DNA from: Rhodamnia argentea
Taxonomy: Eukaryota > Streptophyta > Magnoliopsida > Myrtales > Myrtaceae
NCBI RefSeq assembly: GCF_020921035.1
Contig: NC_063150.1
Span: 31,171,826-31,235,825 of the forward strand
DNA: 64,000 bases
Direction of reading: 5' to 3'
Position 1 is the first letter of the stretch; the number at the start of each line of letters is the position of its first letter. The notes below the pieces were generated by a model that searched no databases, was not told the origin of the DNA, and saw only the letters and a program-made list of their open reading frames with translations. Positions 1-10,053 of this stretch are shown one piece after another. The translations under genes and the position numbers were made by a program.

Positions 1-28
1 TGGTTCATTTTCCGTGAAACAAACGGGG
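1..28. repeat. End of an inverted-repeat transposon cut by the window edge
   Basis: The first 28 bases end in GAAACAAACGGGG. They match the right end of the complete element at 53893-54933, which ends GAAACAAACGGAG. Only the terminus is inside the window, so family and length cannot be set from here. It is inferred to be a non-autonomous DNA transposon of the same group. Confidence 0.5.
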
Positions 29-1620
29 CCAGGAAAATAAATTTTGGGAATACTAACTTCGGGACGATGCCAAAATTAATGCTTTCTAATCAGGAAACAA
101 ATTCATTATTTACCCAAGTTCAACCGGCGTAACATACCATAAACGGCACGTAAAAATTCTATTTTTCCAAACCCGTCTAAAATTTAATTAAAATTAGCCT
201 GATACGGCAAGAAATCTCTGCTTGATTGCCAATGGCTAATCCTAATTAGGGCAAGTTCAAGGGGCATTGTAATCATGGAGTTGCCATTTCAGAGGGATTA
301 GGGCATTGGAGGTTGCATGACCATATCAAGTTATCAACCCCCTCTACAAAGAAGCCAGAAACACATTCTCATTGTGAATTGGACCCAAACACCCTGAATT
401 TTCTTGTGGCAACTTGTGACCAAGGAAAGGGGCAAGCAAAATTGCGTAGCCCACGTGTTTCCCACGTGTTCGGCAACCGCTCGTGGGCCCCCACTTAACA
501 AATAATCTGGACATCATCAGCCGCTTCTGGCTGCTGCCTTAAGGAAAATTTGTGGGGCTCATGGGTTTGAGTTTTCTTTTTCGGAGACAAATGTGATTTT
601 TTTTTTTTTTTTGCGTACGAAGTTAATACCATGAAAAAATCTTAGAAACTGTGCCCACCGTGTCGGTAATAGCCCAATTTTTTTTTTTTTTGCATTACCA
701 AAAATCCTAAATTATGCTCGCTTCGATCTCATGTCCGAATTATTATTTTTTAATCGCCAGAATCACCTAAAGTATTCCCGACGTGACACCGACGCCCCCA
801 AATCTTTATCAATCGGGTCCGATGGTCGAAAAAATACACAATTAAAAGTTCCTCACGGTATTTTCACTTTTGTTATAATTATACGATCCGTGGGATATTC
901 GTTTCATCGGCGATTAATTGGTCGGTAGTAGTGTTTGGTGCTGAATTTCTGGGAATTCTGGAGGACCCAGAAAATTTAGGTGGGCACGACGCCCCCTCTC
1001 ACTTGTGTGGGCCCCACCCAACTACCTATGCTTCGCCTTCGCCTCCACTGCAGAGTCCCCAATATATATAAATTAAAAAAAAAAAAAAAAAGGAGAGCCG
1101 CTAGTCCGACAGGCCGACACGCGCTCGTTCCGCATAGCGACACGCTGGGTAGGGCCAATGCTAACGTCGAAACTGCACGATAAGTTGATGGGTTACGGTC
1201 TTTTTCTGAGGAGACTCGAGTCGACCTCTCTGTTCTTATATGTAACTGGCTCGATCCAGTTAGAACGAGTCCATTGCCCTGGGAGCTCAGAGAACTGTAC
1301 ACACTTCAGTAGATTTTCTTGATAAGAGTAGCAGGTACACCTAAAGTTCCAATGGGATCCTGGAAGAGAAGCTGTTACCTAATTCAGTTGATGCCTGGTC
1401 CTAACACCACTTCCTCCCCTCTGTCACCACCCAACTTTCAAACTTTCAGGCTGCCGCTGCCGCTGCTGCTGCTACCTTTCCTCATGCAGACAACCCCCCC
1501 ACAAGAAAAATGAAGATGAAAATGGCCAAAAAAAGAAAGAAAGAAAGAAAAAATCAATTCTTGCACAAACACAGTTGAGATTAAAGAAGCTTTGTGTGTG
1601 TCTCCCATTTTAGTATGCAA
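29..1620. other. Upstream intergenic region of DQD/SDH copy 1
   Basis: No gene is supported. The stretch holds several poly-T/poly-A tracts and two closely spaced CACGTG G-boxes (452-457 and 463-468). The reading frames present are short, have no recognisable product and are interrupted by homopolymers. The last few hundred bases should contain the promoter of the downstream gene. Confidence 0.6.
452..468. promoter_or_regulatory. Two tandem G-boxes (CACGTG)
   Basis: Perfect palindromic CACGTG cores occur at 452-457 and 463-468, eleven bases apart, in the context CCACGTGTTT. G-boxes are bound by plant bZIP and bHLH factors. They lie about 1.3 kb upstream of the DQD/SDH copy 1 start, so a role there is only inferred. 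Confidence 0.4.
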
Positions 1621-1629
1621 CTATATAAG
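1621..1629 (+). promoter_or_regulatory. TATA box of DQD/SDH copy 1
   Basis: CTATATAAG lies about 155 bases before the ATG at 1782 and is followed by an A/C-rich leader typical of plant 5' UTRs. Transcription would start near 1650. The call rests on motif and position only. Confidence 0.6.
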
Positions 1630-1781
1630 CTAATTAAGAATCAAAGCCTTCACTCACTTTTCCTTACAATAACACTCATAAGACACAAACAACCTTGCCC
1701 AAGCTCTTTGCTCCTGTTGCATCATCCTAGAACCAAACTGAAAGTAACTTCAGGACACTCCAAGCTCTGAATCTCCGAAAA

Positions 1782-4700
1782 ATGGGCAGCCTTCAGGTAC
1801 GTTTCCAGCCGAATGTGACAGTTTCTCGAGCTCGTTTTCCCGATTCTGATCCCGGGTCTTGCGTCTTCTTTTTTTTTTTTTAATGTGTTGTGTGCGCGCG
1901 CGTTTGTTTGTTTTGGCTGGTGGTGTTGAGATGTACAGTTCACTACGTCGGATCTCCAAACGAGCATGCGCGGAGTCCGGAGCAGCCCCACGCTGCTGTG
2001 CACGCCGTTGATGGGCACCACGGTCGACCAGATGCTGGTCGAGATGAGGAAGGCCAAGGAGATTGGGGCCGACCTCGTCGAGATCCGCCTCGACTGCCTG
2101 AGGAACTTCAATCCTCTCCAGGACCTCGAGATCCTCATCAAGCAGTCCCCTCTTCCCACTCTCGTCACCTACAGGTGATTCCTGAAAGCTCTCTCTCGAA
2201 TTTCTCGATACTCGCCATGTCCTTTTTTCGACGCTTGGCGGAGACCCTTTAGTACAGCTGCAAAACCGCACCAGCATCTTTCTTCCTTGTAGTCCTCCAA
2301 GACTAGTCCAAATTTTGTGCAGAAGGAAGCTAGAATTAGCGCCTTTGCTAGTTAGGTGGAGTGAGGGAGATAAGCAGTTGGTTAACTGCAATTTGATTGG
2401 AAAAAGAAAAACCAAATCGATGATATTGTCGGTTTTTAGACTAATTCCGCTCGAGATGGATCCGTTTTTTTTTTTTTTTTTTTTGGAAGTTTTCCTTTTT
2501 CCGGCGTTGAGTGTGGTTAATGACTTGCTTATCAGCAACCCCTGTTGCATGAGATTCTTCTTCATGTGTCTGCCACGGTGTACATTACAGGCCGGTCTGG
2601 GAAGGCGGCCAGTATGAAGGCGACGAAAGCAAGAGACAGGACGCTCTTCGGTTGGCGATGCAGCTCGGAGCTCATTACATCGATGTTGAGCTCGAGGTAA
2701 TTGCCATCCAACTACTCTCCCCTGAAATTGTCATATTGTAGATGATGTACTGTAGGAAAGTTGCTTACCTTAGCATCTACAAAGAAGTATGTAAACTGAG
2801 AATGTTGTCAATACTCCTCCTGCAGGTTGCTCATGACTTCAACAATTCCATTCATGGAAAGAAGCCCGACAACTGCAAGGTCATCGTGTCTTCGCACAAC
2901 TTTCACAACACTCCGTCAGCCGAGGCCATTGGCAATCTCGTGGCGAGAATCCAAGCTACTGGTGCTGATATAGCCACAATCGCGACGACCGCACTAGACA
3001 TTACAGATTGCGCACGGATTTTCCAGATAACCGTCCATTCTCAAGTGAGAAACACTCCCCTCCTCTGACTCCTGAATTGATTTGACGATGCTGCTCCTCT
3101 CTTAACGAGTTATTGCTGTTTCGCAGATTCCAATAATCGGAATTGTTATGGGCGAGAGGGGTTTGATTTCAAGAATTCTTAGCCCCAAATTCGGTGGATA
3201 TCTCACTTATGGTGCACTTGAGGCCGGTGCCATATCCGCTCCAGGGCAACCGACAGCTAACGACTTGTTGGACTTATACAACTTCAGGCTCATCAGGCCC
3301 GACACCAAAGTTTACGGTATCATTGGCAAGCCAGTCGGTCACAGCAAGAGTCCTCTCCTGTTCAATGCGGCATACAAGTCGGTCGGCCTCAATGCAGTCT
3401 ACTTGCATTTTCTGGTAGACGATGTCGAGAAGTTCTTCAACACCTATTCAGCCATCGACTTTGCTTCTGGATGCAGGTACTAAAACTCGACCACTTTAAT
3501 TGGGAGACTTGCAGCTCAATTGGAGGAACAAATTTGAATGTGCTTAGTTTTAACTTGTATAGACGAAGAGTATGTAACTGCTTTGTTCAAAATGCAGTTG
3601 CACAATTCCTCACAAGGAGGCCGCACTCAAGTGCATGGACGAGATCGACCCGATTGCAAAGGTACTTCGAGCTCTTCGAGATGCATTCTCAAAATTAATC
3701 CATGACAAGTCGCATTACGAATTCCTTCTGTTGATTTTCCTCAGAAAATTGGGGCTATCAACAACATTGTGAGAAGGCCTGATGGGACATTGACTGCTTT
3801 CAATACCGATTACATCGGTGCCATTGCTGCTATCGAGGACGGATTGAGAGGTTTGTAATCTATTCTACAGGAAAATGCAATTGTTTAATCAATTTTAAAA
3901 TGGCGCATTGACATTGTGTTTCTGTGTTAATACAGAGTTAAATGGGGTGAGTCCAGGAGCCTCGCCATTAGCCGGTAAACTGTTCGTCGTCCTCGGAGCT
4001 GGTGGTGCTGGCAAGTCGCTCGCTTATGGAGCTGCTCAGAAGGGAGCTCGAGTAGTGGTGGCCAACCGGACATTCGGTAATAGACCTTCTCTCTTCTTTC
4101 ACTGTCCAAAACACAGCGAACTTGAGATTATGGGCGTCGTAGCGACTTGCAGGAGCTTGTCGGTTCCTTTAGGAGTTGACGATCCTAGGAGAAATTTTGG
4201 AGCTTCCTTCTAGATAGAAAGCTAGCGAAACATCGTTGCACTGCCTATCAATTGTGATGATAACTATTCATCGTTTTCATTGTCAGCTAAAATTGTACAG
4301 ATCATCGAACTAATGACCATCTAAATTTACATGTCATTCAACATCTGTCTCTATAAAGCAACGAAATACCGGTTCCTAAGCAACGACATTGCACATTCTT
4401 TGTTCTGCAGAGCGGGCCAAAGAGCTTGCCGAGAAGGTGGGAGGACAAGCTACGACTCTTGCTGAGGTCGAGAACTTCCACCCCGAAGAAGGCATGGTTC
4501 TTGCAAACACGACATCCGTCGGCATGAAACCTAAGATTGATGACACCCCCCTGGCCAAGGTTCGCTTTTCGCTTCCTCTCTCTCTCTCTGTATGTATATA
4601 CATTTGCGAGGATTGACTTTTGCAAGGCAAATCGAATCTACTTCTCCAAAGAAAGCTCGAAAAGTCCTAGGCGATCTCCTGCAAATACAAACACTTGAAA

Positions 4701-5131
4701 CGGTACATGAATTAACAGGACTAATCAGACTACGAAATGTAACAAAATTTACTCGGGTGGAAATAATAGTAAGTGCGTGAAGTGGCTTTCTGGACATTGA
4801 TGCATTGCGATTATCTTTTCCTCTGCAGCACGCTTTGAAACGTTATTGCCTGGTGTTCGATGCCATTTACACACCGAAGGAAACCAGACTCCTACGCGAA
4901 GCGAGAGAGACCGGAGCTGTTATTGTGTATGGAACGGAGATGTTGATCCGTCAAGGCTTCGAGCAATATAAGAATTTCACTGGCTTGCCTGGTAAGACAA
5001 TCCAAGCCAGGCTCTTACACCTCAGCTTATTGCCATCTATTCACAATCCTAAACTCTAAGCAACTCATTTTCACTGTCCTATTCCAGCACCGGAGGAATT
5101 GTTTAGGACGCTCATGGAGAAACACGCGTAG
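1782..5131 (+). CDS. Dehydroquinate dehydratase/shikimate dehydrogenase, copy 1 (dehydratase lysine lost)
   Basis: Eleven exons: 1782-1796, 1939-2174, 2591-2696, 2826-3044, 3127-3476, 3598-3661, 3745-3850, 3936-4076, 4411-4559, 4829-4991, 5088-5131. All introns are GT-AG and the frame stays open for 530 aa. The N-terminal half is type I 3-dehydroquinate dehydratase (LVEIRLD, SSHN, GERGLISR, APGQP). The C-terminal half is shikimate dehydrogenase (GHSKSP near residue 263, TIPHKE, GAINN, NTDY, nucleotide loop GAGGAG near 386). In the family these catalyse steps 3 and 4 of the shikimate pathway, usually in plastids, but no clear transit peptide is visible here. The Schiff-base lysine (Lys241 in Arabidopsis, context VKIATTA) is Thr170 (ACA at 2976-2978, context ATIATTA). 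The shikimate-site residues are kept. I infer a dehydrogenase without dehydratase activity, perhaps acting in gallate or quinate metabolism. Confidence 0.95.
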
Positions 5132-5883
5132 AAGGGCGGCATCCATCCGAGGAATTTCTGATATTCAGCTGAACCGAACGTCCCCGACAGGGAAAAATAT
5201 CACTCTATGTCAAGGCCTTGACTTCGAATTTTGTCATATTCCGATAAACTGTATTGTGTACTGTGTACGAATTCATCATGAGCCAATGAAGGTGTTACCA
5301 ATAATTTCTGCGAAAATTTCTTCCCAGCTCGCGCCTTTGTTTCCTTAAGCCAACTTGATCCATGCCGACAAACGATCGTTCCATCAGATCACTGGAAAAT
5401 CCATCAAAAATCTTCTTAGAGCACATCATTTTGTCCGGCTTCCATTACCTAACCATAAACTGCTGCACACCATCGATTAATCATATCCTTAGTAACAACA
5501 TTGTGAAGAACAGAAGCGTAACGACTCCACAAGCGGCCTCGACGGATGTCATTTTCGCATCGAAGCCGAACTCCCTGTAAAGAAAGTTACTTCTCAGTCA
5601 CAGCTAAAACTGCCGGCGATCGTCCTATTCTTCATCGAACTCTTCATACACACTGAAGACATCTCTCCTGTCGACATGGAGGTTTTGCTTGGATTGCACT
5701 GATATGGGCAAACCCTAATGCGCATAAGTTGCAGTCCGACCACCATAACATGTTTCCAGCCGGACAGTTTCAAAATCACGTTGGTGGGGTCTTCACTAAA
5801 TAATAATTTGAAAAAAAAAAAAACGTTCCATTAGTAGCAATCATAGATTGCAAAGAACGAGTGAAAATGAACGCAGAGAGAGA
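5132..5883. other. 3' flank of DQD/SDH copy 1
   Basis: This contains the 3' UTR of copy 1 and then unique sequence without a recognisable gene. Short frames on both strands have no family resemblance and no splice context that would join them. Confidence 0.5.
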
Positions 5884-5956
5884 TGGAGATGCGGGGTATC
5901 GAACCCCGTACCTCTCGCATGCAAAGCGAGCGCTCTACCGTTTGAGCTACATCCCC
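5884..5956 (-). tRNA. tRNA-Ala (UGC)
   Basis: The reverse strand folds into a complete 73-nt cloverleaf. The acceptor stem GGGGATG pairs with CATCTCC, followed by discriminator A. The D-arm reads TAGCTCAAACGGTAGAGC. The anticodon arm is CTCGC-TTTGCAT-GCGAG, with anticodon TGC (alanine). The T-arm is ACGGGGTTCGATACCCCG. A-box and B-box promoter sequences are internal and intact, there is no intron, and CCA is not encoded, as usual for nuclear genes. It is solitary, lying between the two DQD/SDH copies. Confidence 0.95.
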
Positions 5957-7880
5957 AGGTTGCAGAACCCTTCTTCTTCTTAGAATCACATAATCTTTTT
6001 CTGCTTTGCAGAGCGAATCCAACCGCGTTGACTGAATCCAACCGCGTTGACTGAAACAACACGCGCATTGGAACAACAAGCATAAGAATCTTGGAAATCT
6101 GGTTGCGCCCGCCGTTCAGCAGCTTCCTCTCTCGGGGCAGTCGGATAACCCAACGACGGAGCAGTTCCACAACCGGCTTTCTTGACGGAGAAAGTTCTGG
6201 TCTGGAACGTTCGGCTCATCAAGAAGACGACAGAAAAGGTGTAGCTTTTGGACACATTAGGGTTCGCATGGGACACCAATGGATGTCCCATGGAGTCCCA
6301 AACATTAGATGCAGACCGCTCCTCGGAGAATCACCCTGCCTCGTTCCCCGTGGGCCACGTCGCCGGAAGGAGGAATATTCAGCCGATGATTACTCACCGG
6401 GGAGCTTCGCCCTATGAATAACATCGGCAAGCCCCTGTTTCGGCGGTGATGCAAGAAAGGACACTTTTCTGGCAATGATTTGATTTAATGAGACCACAGC
6501 CGACCGTTCTTAAAGCTTAAATTGTGTCGCCACCTTCGTGGAGAGCTTTAGATCGGTGCCTCTAATCACTTTTCGTTGTTACACATAGAGGTAATAGGAT
6601 CAATCACGAAGAGCATTTCATGTAATAGCAGAAAAATAGGGGCTAACCGCTCACGATACCTTTCTACTACTTTAGTGTGTACAACCACCCCTCCACTTCT
6701 TTGAGTTATTCCTCTATACTTTCTTTGCGTTTCGTGTCAATGGTGTTTTGGGGGATCTAGGATCTCATGTAAGGGAAATCTTTGGTGTGCAATATGTCTG
6801 CGTTGTGAAAGTTGTACTGTAAAAAGATTTATTGTTGAGAGCGTGACTCACTGTTTGATGTTTGTCTAGTTGAGCGGTGTGCGTTGTAATTTTCCTGATT
6901 ATCAAAGAGAGTTCCGTGTGATTGCCTCGTGTCGAACCACATAAATTTGTCTCTCCATCTTTATTTTGTTGCACTTGTTTTGTTTATCGTTTTATCCAAC
7001 GCAAGAATCGATTACGTGTGAAGAATTATCGCAACATTTCAAGTAACTAAATGCTGTAAGCATTCGCGTTTTCCGATCTTTCGGCAATTTCTCTCTCCCG
7101 CCGAGGCCGACCGGAGGACGAGAACCCGAGGCTCGCCGACTCGACGAGCATGGTCTGCTGAAGTGATTTGCAGCACCCCAGGATTACTAACGCATGACAC
7201 ACATGTCCATGATCATGAATGGGTTAGGAAAAGATTTGGTGAGGAATTGAAACTCAGGAACCTCCTAAACTTAAAGCACAAGAGAACCAAACCAGGGCTT
7301 TACGGTACACCTGTTGGTCAAGGTGGTCCAGTTTCTAACAGAGGAAAAGACATTCTTGCATGATTGGGGACGACGAACAGCAACCAAATTCTCCCGTTCT
7401 TTATTGTCCCACGCAATAAAGAATGGGAGAATTTGGGCCAGTAATGGAAGGGTTTCTCTAGTTTTTCAAATGAAAGACATTGAGCTAAGTGGCATGAATT
7501 CACAAAGGTGTTACAATTATTTTTTTTTTATTTTGAATTTTTATTATGCCTGACGGTTATTAGGCGCTCGAACAACTTCTAGAAGATTGTGTCTATTATG
7601 ACTGTTGAAAAGTTGTGCCTATTCGGACATAACTTCTTAATCTTGAAAGATTATGTTTGTTCAAACATTTTCGTTGCAAATTACTGGATGTTTCTACTCA
7701 ATTAATAACTTCCACATATTTTCGTTTCTTTCAAAAGAGAGATACAAGCCTTCTTTCCAATTGTTTCCCTTTTGAGAGTTCTTGGAGAAATATCGGAATT
7801 TAGACTTCTTTCCACATATTTTATTTTCGTTTCGGAGACTTCGTTGTATCCTAAAGGATTTTTGCTAGTAACCAGTGGTC
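5957..7880. other. Intergenic, no gene recognised
   Basis: There is a short tandem duplication of ACTGAATCCAACCGCGTTG near 6013-6051 and a strong hairpin at 7384-7436. The stretch 6450-7010 has the texture of an old long-terminal-repeat fragment but no diagnostic part. No reading frame has a recognisable product. Confidence 0.5.
7384..7436. repeat. Near-perfect 23-bp hairpin
   Basis: Left arm 7384-7406 and right arm 7414-7436 are reverse complements over 23 bases with one G/T mismatch and a 7-base loop (TCCCACG). No larger transposon structure was seen around it. Confidence 0.8.
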
Positions 7881-8325
7881 TATGTAACACCAACACGACA
7901 CGACACGTAATACGTGACATGTCGACATGTGATTTCTCAAAAGATAGGAAATTACGAGACGTTGCATATTAAATAGATATTTTTACGTATACGTGATAAA
8001 TTGTCATGTGTGTATAAAAATATCAGCGATGAGTTTCTTTTTTTTTGTCCATTAGTGGTTCATGATTATTTTTTTTTTTCTTAACCGGTTGGGTATATTA
8101 ATTTTGGGGTGGCTGGGTATATGAATTAGGTACATATATTTCTAATAAATTTACATTTTAACCCATAATTTATTGAAAATACTTAAAATTAACCTCTTGC
8201 GTGTTGAAATAATATGTCGAGGTATTGGACTCGCATGTTTGGAGTGCTGATCACGCAATGTCGGAAAGTATCGGAAAGCGACAGGACACGATACGGAGGC
8301 CGCCCCCGGGGAGAGTGTTGGCAGT
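7880..8325 (-). repeat. Unclassified interspersed repeat, copy A
   Basis: This segment aligns with the reverse complement of 28230-28690 along most of its length. Shared stretches include TATATTAATTTTGG with flanking GGGTATAT, the TGATAAATT.TCATGT block, ATTTCTC.AAA.ATAG, and a terminal block ACACGG/ATACGGAGG followed by GGAGAGTGT. No coding sequence is present, and terminal repeats or a target duplication could not be fixed. Family is unknown. Confidence 0.65.
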
Positions 8326-9900
8326 TGGCACTACATACCATTTGCAACATCGTGGAGGCAAATCTTTTCCTAAAAAAAGTGAATTCACAACTCGAGATCT
8401 AATTTCATTTCTCCTCATTCGATCACTAAATTTTCTCAACCCAACCCCCCACCCACCAACCTCAAAAGAGAGAGAGAGAGAGAGTGTGTGTTTGGTGAAG
8501 AGGTTGCTGGCACCTACCACAGACAGGAGAAGGAAGGAAGGAAGGAAGAGGGAGGGACTTTACCTAAATAATCTAGGAGACGGGGACAGGATCTAACGAC
8601 AGTTTTTGAGGTTCCGAGTGCTCGGCGGTCTTTCTTTCCCACGTTACGACCTAACCCCCGCAGCCGCGAATGAATTGCCGATCTCATCCAATCTCAAAAG
8701 AAAGTATAGGTACCCAAAAAAAAAAATATATTGCGTAAATCACTAAAGAAATCGCCAATTTGAGATCCTCCAAAGTTAGTTGTTCCAATTAAATCAAAGT
8801 ATACGCACCTCCTCAGAATCAATCCTTCGCGTAATCCACAATTATTAGGTGCTCTCAAAGTACAACTTCGAACGTAATTAACGCGTTTTTAAGTCGCGCT
8901 ACACACTCAAAATTACCTGGTTACGTCTCTCTCTCTCTCGAGAGAGAGAGATTTCCTGTTAGATTGTCCGAACGAAAATTAGTGATATTGCCGAAATCCG
9001 CTGTCGAAAATGATAAGCGTCGTGTGAACCGATCTGGTTGCTCCGATGTTATGTATACCACGAGGAACATGAAACCGCGACTAGTTTGAGACGTGGGGAA
9101 CGCAGTGTTTTTCCACTTGCCTTGGCGGCTTATAGAGTTCTAGTGATGACAAGACTTGCGGATTTCCCCGGTCCGACTGACGTCGCATCCTCTTGGCCTA
9201 TCCTCCCACCTAACCATTGGGGCCGCGGGCTGGTCTTTCGAGAGAGAGTCCCTCTTGGAATAGGTCCGCCCCACCCGCCCCCGTCGGCACGAAGGGCAAT
9301 CGCTCGTGAATAAGACCTTATTCAATTAGGCTACCACCTGCATAGTGCCTCGTGACCGATAAAAGCAGAGATCGCCTCGACCTCGGCTCCAGGAGAAAGC
9401 ATTTTATACGGCGGCCACAAATTCATAAGCGGAAAATGAAAAGTCAATCGTTTCCGTAGCGGAGGGGACGTCGCCTTGCGATGTTTAAGGACAGGAATCT
9501 TCGATCGGATCACTCCGAGGATCCGGACTTTGATCGGCCACCCGCGACGAGATACTTCTTTCTCGATCGGAATTTGTTTAGGGCAACCTCGGTAATCAAA
9601 GGAGGGGGAACGATGGAAAGAGAAATCGAATTGATGCGAGTTTTAATTTTCTCCACTCACTCCACTCACCACCTAAATTTTCTGATGTAACCGAAGAGCG
9701 GACACGCGGTCAACGCAACTGCGCCCTCTTGGCCGATGACCCAACTCGCCACGTATTTTGGGGAATTTTACCATATTTTTTGGGTTAAAAAAAACACAAG
9801 AGCGAATTTTCGAACGGTCATCTAACGTTCTTCTTCTTCCCCTTCTTCTCCTTCTCCTTCTGCTTCTTCATCGGCAAGCGAGCGAAGCATGCGCCAACTG
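8326..9900. other. Upstream intergenic region of DQD/SDH copy 2
   Basis: No gene is supported. It contains GA/CT microsatellites (near 8470 and 8930-8952, the latter a CT/GA palindrome) and GC-rich stretches with short meaningless frames. The promoter of copy 2 should lie in its last part. Confidence 0.5.
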
Positions 9901-9918
9901 CTCTTGCTTTTCCTCTGC

Positions 9919-9930
9919 TATTTATATATG
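9919..9930 (+). promoter_or_regulatory. TATA box of DQD/SDH copy 2
   Basis: CTATTTATATATG lies about 130 bases before the ATG and is followed by a CT-rich leader (9955-10010), a pattern common in plant core promoters with a pyrimidine patch. Confidence 0.55.
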
Positions 9931-10053
9931 CACACACCTAACCCGCCACGGAGTCTCTCTCTCTCTCTCTATAGCTGAATATCATCACTCTCTCTCTCTC
10001 TCCCACACCTCTTCGCTCGCTCGTTCCTCTCGATCGCCGCCGCCGTCGCCGCC

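Noticed and set aside
976-1302. Open frame on the minus strand upstream of DQD/SDH copy 1
   Set aside because: Composition is driven by a poly-T/A tract, there is no domain, and it overlaps likely promoter sequence.
1750-2565. 271-codon minus-strand frame over DQD/SDH copy 1 exons
   Set aside because: It is antisense to exons 1-2 of a well-supported gene and runs through introns and homopolymers.
6450-7010. Possible fragment of a Ty1/copia-type long terminal repeat
   Set aside because: The wording near 6900-6990 resembles the end of such repeats, but there is no partner repeat, primer site or coding part, so it is not called.
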